From: Candidatus Limimorpha equi
Lineage (GTDB): Bacteria; Bacteroidota; Bacteroidia; Bacteroidales; F082
Assembly: GCA_018065885.1 (NCBI GenBank)
Contig: JAGHSL010000036.1
Span: forward strand, 1-9,052
Direction of reading: 5' to 3'
DNA: 9,052 nt
Each line of letters begins with the position of its first letter. Position 1 is the first letter of the stretch. A program made the translations under genes and the position numbers. The notes below the pieces were generated by a model. It saw only the letters and a program-made list of their open reading frames with translations. It searched no databases and was not told the origin of the DNA. This document shows, piece after piece, positions 6,701-9,052 of this stretch.

Positions 6701-9052
6701 TGGCGGTGTTTATGCTGATGGTGCATCCGAATTCATCAATTGCGACATAGTGAACAACAAGGCGGTAAATTCTGGTGCTGGCATCTATAGTAATGGTGGC
6801 ACTTTCACCAACTGCATTGTCTGGGGCAACGAATCTGACAATGAGGCAGGACAAGTGTTTGGAGAGGGCATATTCAGCTATTGTGCTGTTGAAGGCAGAA
6901 TTTCAGGAGAGAACAATATCGTCCTGAACGCACAGAACATAGGCAACGGTTGCACTTATCCGCGATTCGAGAATCCGTCAGTGACGGCTGGTGCCGATGA
7001 TGAAACCGAAAACGTCAGCTGGCGCCTGATGGAAAATTCGGCCTGCATCAATCATGGCAATAACGAGGCTATCGCCGGTTATGACTTGGATATTGACGGT
7101 GAAGACCGCATACAGCTTGATGTCGTTGACTTGGGCTGCTATGAATCGCCGTATGAAGGAATTGTCATTCCTGATGATGGTATCGTGTATGTCACACCCG
7201 ATGGCAACGGCGACGGTACGTCATGGGAGAACGCCTTGAACGACATCCAGGAAGCCATGGAAATGGCTGCTGGAGCAGATCCTAAGTCGATGGTTTGGGT
7301 TGCAGCTGGAACTTATGCGGGCAATGGAAGTATCGGAGGGCATCTGACTGCCTATGCTAATGGTTCTACAACCGTTAATCGACTTCCAATGTATGCCCTC
7401 TTTGCTGATTCCTATACTCGTTCGCAATATGTGATTCCGGCTGCCGAAATCGCACAGCTGACAGGCTACCCAATCAAAAGCCTCACATACTACACCACAT
7501 CTACACCTGCACAATTGACATCGAGCTTCCAAGTCTATCTGACCGAGGTAGATTACTCCACCATGAGTAGCCTCATCGACCCGACTACGGCAACCACGGT
7601 CTATACGGGCCAACTCACTGTCGCCAACGGTAAGATGACCGTCGTCTTCGACGCACCTTACTATTACAATGGGGGCAACCTTCTCATTGGCATGGACTGC
7701 ATCGAGAAAGGAAACTTTGCAAACTGCTACTTCCAGGCAGAGGCTGTTGATGGCGCAGGTATGTACGCCTTCAGCTCCAGTTCGCCTACCTTCTCAACAC
7801 CAACCGTTGTAAACTCCATTCCAACAACCACATTTAGTTACGGCGATGGAGAAGATCTTTTCATGATGATGGAAGACGTGAACGTGTATGGCGGCTTTGC
7901 TGGAAACGAACCTGCCGATTACGATTTGTCGAGCCGCGACTTCGAGACGAACCAGACGGTTTTGGATGGACAGCATACGCGTCGTGTGCTGCGTCAGGCT
8001 GCTGACTTCACGATCCAAACCCTCTGGGACGGATTCACCATTGCAAACGGTTATAACGTTGGCAATGGCGGTGGTGCTTACCTGATGACAAACTCGACGT
8101 TACAGAACTGCGTGTTTGAAAACAACCAGGGAAGTTACGGTGGTGCCGTATATGGTGGATATGATAGCAGAGTAACGTTAGTAAATTGCACTTTCAGAAA
8201 CAATACGGCTTCGACATCAGGCGGTGCAGTGTTTGCTTATGGCGGAAGTCTCTCCGGCTGCCTGTTCACTAGCAACCAGGCCAAATATGGTGGTGCCGTG
8301 TATGCCAATTCCTCCTCTGTTGAAACGGAAATTGAAAATTGCGATTTCAGGAAAAATGTGGCATCTACTTCCGGCGGTGCAATTTATACGCATGCTGGGC
8401 GTTATGCCAATTGCCTGTTCGAAAACAACCGAGCCAATTATGGTGGCGGCCTTTACGTTGATAACCGTTATGGTTCATCGGAATTCATCAATTGCGACAT
8501 CGTGAACAATAGCGGAACTTATGGCGGCGGTATCTATAATAATAGCAATGGCAGCACTTTCACCAACTGCATTGTCTGGGGTAATGCTAACAGCCAAGTG
8601 TCAGGCAATAGCTCATTCAGCTATTGCGCTGTGGAAGGTGGCATTTCTGGAGAGAATAACATTTGCTTGACTTCCCAGAATGCCGGCAATGGCTATTTAA
8701 GCCCGAGATTTGAAAACCCATCGCTGACAGCCGGCGTCGACGACGAAACCGAAAACGTCAGCTGGCGTTTGATGGAAGGCTCTGCCTGCATCAACAAAGG
8801 CAATAATGAAGCGGTTGCCGATTATGAAATGGATTTTGCAGGAGAAAGCCGCATACAGCAAGATGTGGTTGATATGGGCTGCTATGAATCGCCGTATGAA
8901 GGAACCGATATTCCAGAGTTTACGGATGGCATTGTATATGTGACACCTGAAGGCAGTGGCGATGGCACTTCGTGGAGCAACGCCACCAACGACATCCAGA
9001 AAGCTTTGCAAATGGCTTCACTGACGGATCCAAGACCAATGGTTTGGGTGGC
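705..9052 (+). CDS. Giant modular surface adhesin (LRR, cleaved-adhesin, tandem beta-helix), 3' partial
   Basis: A single frame reads from ATG705 to the window edge with no stop (at least 2,782 codons); I read every codon. An in-frame TAA at 678-680 makes ATG705 the first possible start, and it is followed by a clear signal peptide. Domains in order: signal peptide 1-30; N-terminal domain 31-104; BspA-type leucine-rich repeats 105-571; two InlB-B-like modules split by cleaved-adhesin domains, 576-1092; tandem beta-helix units from 1093, 1633, 2159 and 2742. All are non-enzymatic, repeat-built or binding-type modules, so the likely role is adhesion or matrix or host binding outside the cell. 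Secretion by Sec followed by a type IX (T9SS) C-terminal sorting domain is expected for this class, but the C-terminus is outside the window. The exact ligand is unknown. The gene probably has its own promoter (600-607) and may answer to the upstream helix-turn-helix protein. Confidence 0.95.
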   Translation, partial: MNVKHLQKRKARRWMLLLLMLPLMAARAYAYDFSAVCSTGQTLYYNITDAVNHTVELTCPNHVEVDEEGYFISLYPWQNFQMPTGSITLPETVENNGVVYTVTSVGDFAFFYCEGLTGSLRIPNSVTAIGNYAFEYCSGFNSLTIGSSVTTIGDYAFHGCTGFRRTLSIPGTVTTIGNYAFYECSGFSGSLTIPNSVTSIGVYAFAYCTGFTGSLTIGNSVTTIGTDAFFRCTGFTGTLTIGSSVTTIGFAAFGRCTGFTGTLTIPNSVTTIDDYAFEYCSGLTGSLTIPNTVTTLGEYAFIGCTGFDGSLTLSNSLTAIRDYTFSECSNLTGLLTIPESVDSIGNSAFYKCSGFTGSLTIPESVTTIGNGAFYKCSGFTGSLTIPESVTTIGYSAFYDCSGFTGSLTIPNSVTTIGSSAFAYCTGFTGSLTLPNSLTTISDDAFYSCSGFTGSLTIPESVTTIGSGAFASCRGFTGSLTIPNSVTTISDNAFYSCSGFTGSLTIGSSVTTIDYYAFAYCYYFTSIISKAATPPAAGSSCFSLSTSIPVSVPCGSTEAYRQAAQWSRFTNYSENLPFDVVVASSDEAMGSVAIIQEASCDDNQVIVQATPVLGYQFVNWTTDFYYFEGFEEGIPSDWATIDADGDGETWFASTEYEAHDILAIPSHGGSCHLMSESHCNVNGPLFPDNYLVMPRVSLPGGAVFSFWAAAQDVEFAQEHFGVAVSMGSQTNPNDFTLVGGAEWTISPGRSHSGNVRGGNRESTAWIKYTVDLSAYAGQDCYIAIRHFGCTEQQALCIDDVELISDEPMPVSDMATYSFLLTEDVMLTANFAPVEGYDIRVYANPVAGGTVTGAGIYGEMETVTVSATPNEDYRFVNWTESMIDSTSTFFESFENGLPSGWSTINADGDGHNWYHSTEAGSHNVTPGSAHSSSGFMLSESYCRANNQALNPDEYLVLPIMSIGDSCAFSFWACAYSSSWADEHFGVAISTNGNTNANDFTTINEWTLTAKSERGDNPRAQGNWYQYTVDLSAYSGQNIYVAIRHFNCSDQYILYVDDVELSSVITTTNEVLSTDPVYTFEATSNRQLVANFEYIGVVHVTPDGTGDGSSWDNALSNIQEAINLAAASNPKPRVWVKAGTYSGNSGDSDMHQITAYADATSTVGYLPMYGNYAYAYTRSQYVIPASEITSMTENFINSLTYYTTYNPSQWTSDFNVYLKEVDYTTMNDNGLIDPATATTVYTGRLSVADGQMVVTFDTPYYYRGGNLLIGMDCLSNDGNSSSCYFQAAYVTGAGGYAYDYDSPEFDYWNQVNYAPTTTFGYYNPDRLFTMAEGINVYGCFAGDEPHDYDLSLRDFVTNQTVLDGQHEHRVLYQLYDFTMQTVWDGFTIVNGYSDDEGGGAYLMANTKLQNCVFEHCQGIDGGAVYANGTEFVNCAFRKNAASDDGGALYVDGNGGQFVNCLFANNQADRGGAVYGISAYGCFAEFVNCNIVNNKSTYWGSGIYNLTPCGILHNCIVWGNESDSEAGQVFGEGSFSYCAVEGGISGENNIVLNSQNTGNGCTYPRFENPSLTAGADDETENVSWRLMENSACINHGNNEAIAGYATDLDGEDRIQLDVVDMGCYESPYEGIVIPDDGIVYVALDGNGDGTSWENALNDIQEAMGIAAASDPKSMVWVKAGTYSNDSGNRGMGQITAYADGTATVGTLPMYGLFADAYTRSQYVIPATEIAQMTGYSIYSLTYHTTSTPAQWQASFQVYLKEVNYTTMNSLIAPTTATTVYTGKLTVANGKMTIVFDTPYYYNGGNLLIGMDCLEKGNYANCKFQAAAVNGAGMYAYNYDASTFGTPHAVNYAPTTTFNFGEDLFLMVEGVNVYGGFAGNEPADYDLSLRDFEANQTVLDGQNEHSVLYQLDDFTTQTVWDGFTIANGHSDGNGAGAYLMANTKLQNCVFENCQGNDGGAVYANGAELVNCVFKKNTASNVGAVYVKNGVIVSSLFANNQADNGGGVYADGASEFINCDIVNNKAVNSGAGIYSNGGTFTNCIVWGNESDNEAGQVFGEGIFSYCAVEGRISGENNIVLNAQNIGNGCTYPRFENPSVTAGADDETENVSWRLMENSACINHGNNEAIAGYDLDIDGEDRIQLDVVDLGCYESPYEGIVIPDDGIVYVTPDGNGDGTSWENALNDIQEAMEMAAGADPKSMVWVAAGTYAGNGSIGGHLTAYANGSTTVNRLPMYALFADSYTRSQYVIPAAEIAQLTGYPIKSLTYYTTSTPAQLTSSFQVYLTEVDYSTMSSLIDPTTATTVYTGQLTVANGKMTVVFDAPYYYNGGNLLIGMDCIEKGNFANCYFQAEAVDGAGMYAFSSSSPTFSTPTVVNSIPTTTFSYGDGEDLFMMMEDVNVYGGFAGNEPADYDLSSRDFETNQTVLDGQHTRRVLRQAADFTIQTLWDGFTIANGYNVGNGGGAYLMTNSTLQNCVFENNQGSYGGAVYGGYDSRVTLVNCTFRNNTASTSGGAVFAYGGSLSGCLFTSNQAKYGGAVYANSSSVETEIENCDFRKNVASTSGGAIYTHAGRYANCLFENNRANYGGGLYVDNRYGSSEFINCDIVNNSGTYGGGIYNNSNGSTFTNCIVWGNANSQVSGNSSFSYCAVEGGISGENNICLTSQNAGNGYLSPRFENPSLTAGVDDETENVSWRLMEGSACINKGNNEAVADYEMDFAGESRIQQDVVDMGCYESPYEGTDIPEFTDGIVYVTPEGSGDGTSWSNATNDIQKALQMASLTDPRPMVWV
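795..1016 (+). other. N-terminal domain before the leucine-rich repeats
   Basis: Residues 31-104 begin YDFSAVCSTGQTLYYNITDA and end NGVVYTVTS. This lead-in, with the TLYYNIT and ITLPETVE..G..YTVTS signatures, is the usual N-terminal cap of Bacteroidales BspA-like proteins and runs straight into the first repeat. It holds two cysteines (C37 and one in ELTCPNH) that could form a disulfide outside the cell. Confidence 0.7.
1017..2417 (+). repeat. BspA-type leucine-rich repeat array (17 repeats plus cap)
   Basis: Residues 105-571 hold 17 tandem repeats with the pattern IGxxAFxxCxGFTGSLTIPxSVTT, 24 residues (72 bp) each except the second, which is 23. An 18th, partial repeat (from 2238) runs into the capping segment ending SRFTNY. 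The family is LRR_5, known from Tannerella BspA, Treponema and Trichomonas surface proteins that bind matrix proteins or host cells. A Cys follows the AF motif in all 18 copies, giving a regular cysteine ladder. The common BspA repeat is 23 residues; here an extra Gly in FTGSL makes it 24. Several copies are nearly identical in DNA: repeats 11 (1734-1805) and 12 (1806-1877) differ at 5 of 72 bases. Confidence 0.92.
1031..1038 (+). repeat. 8-T homopolymer inside the coding frame
   Basis: Eight T in a row lie at the start of the first leucine-rich repeat (codons GCT TTT TTT TAT). In the given sequence the frame is intact and the AFxxC motif is preserved. Gain of one T would bring a stop about 26 codons on, and loss of one T would bring a stop within about 8 codons. 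The tract could therefore act as an on/off site by slippage, but 8 bases is short for phase variation and may be neutral. Confidence 0.5.
2430..3206 (+). other. InlB-B-like module 1, split by a cleaved-adhesin domain
   Basis: The first part (residues 576-622, FDVVVASSDEAMGSVAII... to GYQFVNWTTD) and the last part (804-834, beginning DEPMPVSDMATYSF and ending VMLTANFAPVEG) together make one ordinary divergent InlB B-repeat module of about 78 residues. Such modules normally read V.ATP..GY.F.NWT..G..VS....YSF...... ANF without a break. Here about 181 residues of cleaved-adhesin domain occupy the loop after NWT. These small beta modules usually serve as spacers on Gram-positive and Bacteroidota surface proteins. 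Confidence 0.75.
2571..3113 (+). other. Cleaved-adhesin domain 1 (gingipain/HagA type)
   Basis: Residues 623-803 run from FYYFEGFEEGIPSDWATIDA to ALCIDDVELIS. Marks of the family are the opening FE.FE.G.P..W, the acidic loop DADGDGETW (metal-binding type), PDNYLVMPRVSLPGG, FSFWAAAQD, the EHFGVAVS segment, WIKYTVDLSAYAGQDCYIAIRH and the closing IDDVEL. The family is named from the haemagglutinin/adhesin regions of Porphyromonas gingipains and HagA, which bind haemoglobin and matrix proteins and form jelly-roll beta sandwiches. The ligand here is unknown. Confidence 0.85.
3207..3980 (+). other. InlB-B-like module 2, split by a second cleaved-adhesin domain
   Basis: The first part (residues 835-878, YDIRVYANPVAGGTVTGA... 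to YRFVNWTE) and the last part (about 1061-1092, with VLSTDPVYTFEATSNRQLV and NFEYI) rebuild a complete InlB B-like module. The break falls after NWT, the same place as in module 1. A few extra residues (SMIDSTS) precede the insert. The module joins directly to the first beta-helix unit. Confidence 0.75.
3357..3884 (+). other. Cleaved-adhesin domain 2
   Basis: Residues 885-1060 run from the TFFESFENGLPSGWSTINA start to the YVDDVELSS end. The same signatures as domain 1 appear in order: NADGDGHNW loop, PDEYLVLPIMS, FSFWACAYSS, EHFGVAIS, WYQYTVDLSAYSGQNIYVAI and VDDVEL. The two copies are clearly related but have diverged more than the downstream units. The second insert lacks the SPGRSHSGN segment of the first and instead has LTAKSERGDNPRAQGN at that place. 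Confidence 0.85.
4119..4670 (+). other. Inserted beta-rich domain in unit 1
   Basis: About 184 residues (1139-1322) lie between AGTY and LFTMAEGINVYG, which would otherwise be close neighbours in the host domain. Recognisable segments are LPMYGNYAYAYTRSQYVIPA, SLTYYTT, FNVYLKEVDYTTM, TVYTGRLSVADGQM, FDTPYYYRGGNLLIGMDC and YAPTTTFGY. The pattern of a sandwich-like domain recurs in many Bacteroidales surface and secreted proteins, often near fibronectin-type modules; I do not know a settled name. It is the most divergent of the three copies here. Confidence 0.7.
5460..5505 (+). repeat. 46-bp exact direct repeat, copy in unit 1
   Basis: These 46 bases occur identically at 7038-7083 in unit 2. 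The flanks on both sides are also nearly identical over roughly 300 bases covering the end of each unit. Codons, including third positions, are conserved, pointing to recent duplication or gene conversion rather than protein-level selection. Confidence 0.9.
5739..6278 (+). other. Inserted beta-rich domain in unit 2 (180 residues)
   Basis: Residues 1679-1858, between AGTY and LFLMVEGVNVYGG. Same order of motifs as the unit 1 insert: LPMYGLFADAYTRSQYVIPA, SLTYHTT, FQVYLKEVNYTTM, TVYTGKLTVANGKM, FDTPYYYNGGNLLIGMDC, FQAAAVNGAGMYAY and YAPTTTFNF. It has exactly the same length as the unit 3 insert. Confidence 0.72.
7038..7083 (+). repeat. 46-bp exact direct repeat, copy in unit 2
   Basis: This is identical to 5460-5505. 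The two copies are 1,578 bases apart, exactly the length of unit 2. Recombination between them would delete or duplicate one whole unit in frame. Confidence 0.9.
7317..7856 (+). other. Inserted beta-rich domain in unit 3 (180 residues)
   Basis: Residues 2205-2384, between AGTY and LFMMMEDVNVYGG. Motifs: LPMYALFADSYTRSQYVIPA, SLTYYTTSTPAQ, FQVYLTEVDYSTM, TVYTGQLTVANGKM, FDAPYYYNGGNLLIGMDC and IPTTTFSYG. Most positions agree with the unit 2 copy, also in DNA through the second half. The function is unknown; its constant placement suggests a display or ligand-binding role on the side of the helix. Confidence 0.72.
8184..8489 (+). repeat. Two-coil tandem duplication inside unit 3 (2 x 153 bp)
   Basis: Copy A (8184-8336) and copy B (8337-8489) are each exactly 153 bases, 51 residues. 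Both read NC.FR.N.ASTSGGA......G....CLF..N.A.YGG..Y. This adds a pair of beta-helix coils to unit 3 that units 1 and 2 lack and lengthens the rod without disturbing the frame. Confidence 0.8.
8928..9052 (+). repeat. Start of beta-helix unit 4 (cut by window edge)
   Basis: From residue 2742 the frame repeats the unit opening: GIVYVTPEGSGDGTSWSNAT, NDIQKALQMAS and MVWVA at the very edge. The window ends a few residues before the point where the inserted domain begins in the other units. At least four units therefore exist; the total number and the C-terminal anchor are not visible. Confidence 0.88.

Larger units (their letters stand above)
5601..7178 (+). repeat. Beta-helix unit 2 (526 residues)
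   Basis: Residues 1633-2158. The plan is that of unit 1: GIVYVALDGNGDGTSWENAL, VWVKAGTY, inserted domain at 5739-6278, LFLMVEGVNVYGGFAGNEP, TVLDGQ, WDGFTIANG, five GGA-type coil motifs (GAGAYL, GGAVYA, VGAVYV, GGGVYA, GAGIYS), FENC/FKKN/FANN and the closing VVDLGCYESPYEG. The last roughly 300 bases are nearly identical to unit 1, while the inserted domain is closer to that of unit 3. A long reverse-strand reading frame across it (5826-6854) is a by-product of the codon pattern. Confidence 0.87.
7179..8927 (+). repeat. Beta-helix unit 3 (583 residues, longest)
   Basis: Residues 2159-2741. Same plan as units 1 and 2: GIVYVTPDGNGDGTSWENAL, VWVAAGTY, inserted domain at 7317-7856, LFMMMEDVNVYGGFAGNEP, TVLDGQ, WDGFTIANG, coils, SYCAVEGG and VVDMGCYESPYEG. 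It has seven GG[AG]-type motifs (GGGAYL, GGAVYG, GGAVFA, GGAVYA, GGAIYT, GGGLYV, GGGIYN) against five in the others, because of an internal two-coil duplication at 8184-8489. The linker to unit 4 also differs (TDIPEFTDG in place of IVIPDDG). Confidence 0.87.

Noticed and set aside
5826..6854. 342-residue reverse-strand reading frame
   Set aside because: It lies fully antisense to the beta-helix unit 2 coding frame. Shorter reverse frames at 4599-4946 and 7794-8018 are antisense to the same repeat in the neighbouring units. The translation has no recognisable domain; it is a by-product of repeat codon use.
5164..9011. Small frames inside the beta-helix units (for example 5476-5661 and 7054-7239, which resemble each other)
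   Set aside because: Their mutual likeness comes from the near-identical unit ends read in another frame, not from a conserved small protein.

Overview
The window looks like chromosomal DNA of a Bacteroidales-type bacterium (phylum Bacteroidota). This rests on protein families typical of that group (BspA-type leucine-rich repeats, gingipain/HagA-type cleaved-adhesin domains, right-handed beta-helix surface domains), the lack of Shine-Dalgarno sequences before the starts, and one TAnnTTTG box of the Bacteroides promoter type. The genus cannot be told from the sequence.

Positions 1-303 hold no convincing gene. They contain a strong hairpin (119-150) and a near-palindrome (209-227). Positions 304-519 encode a 71-residue helix-turn-helix protein. 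Positions 520-704 are regulatory: two further copies of the same near-palindrome (529-543, 552-566), a possible promoter -7 box (600-607), and a 22-codon upstream ORF (640-708) whose stop overlaps the next start as ATGA.

From 705 to the right edge runs ONE uninterrupted reading frame of at least 2,782 codons. It leaves the window without a stop, so ORF callers that require a stop miss it. It encodes a giant secreted surface protein: signal peptide (residues 1-30); short N-terminal domain (31-104); 17 leucine-rich repeats plus a capping repeat (105-571); two InlB-B-like modules, each split by an inserted cleaved-adhesin domain (576-1092); then tandem units of 540, 526 and 583 residues and the start of a fourth (1093 onward). 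Each complete unit is a beta-helix domain with Pmp-like GGA and FxxN motifs, whose N-terminal part is interrupted by a roughly 180-residue beta-rich domain.

Two ideas stand out. First, the protein appears to be built by nesting: beta-sandwich-like domains sit inside loops of repeated host domains at the same place each time (five cases, two host types). Second, the small regulator gene is bracketed by three GGTA-N5-TGCC near-palindromes, two of them just upstream of the giant gene. This suggests, without proving, a local autoregulated switch controlling both genes. Near-identical DNA repeats and an 8-T tract inside the coding region give routes for length variation or on/off change.
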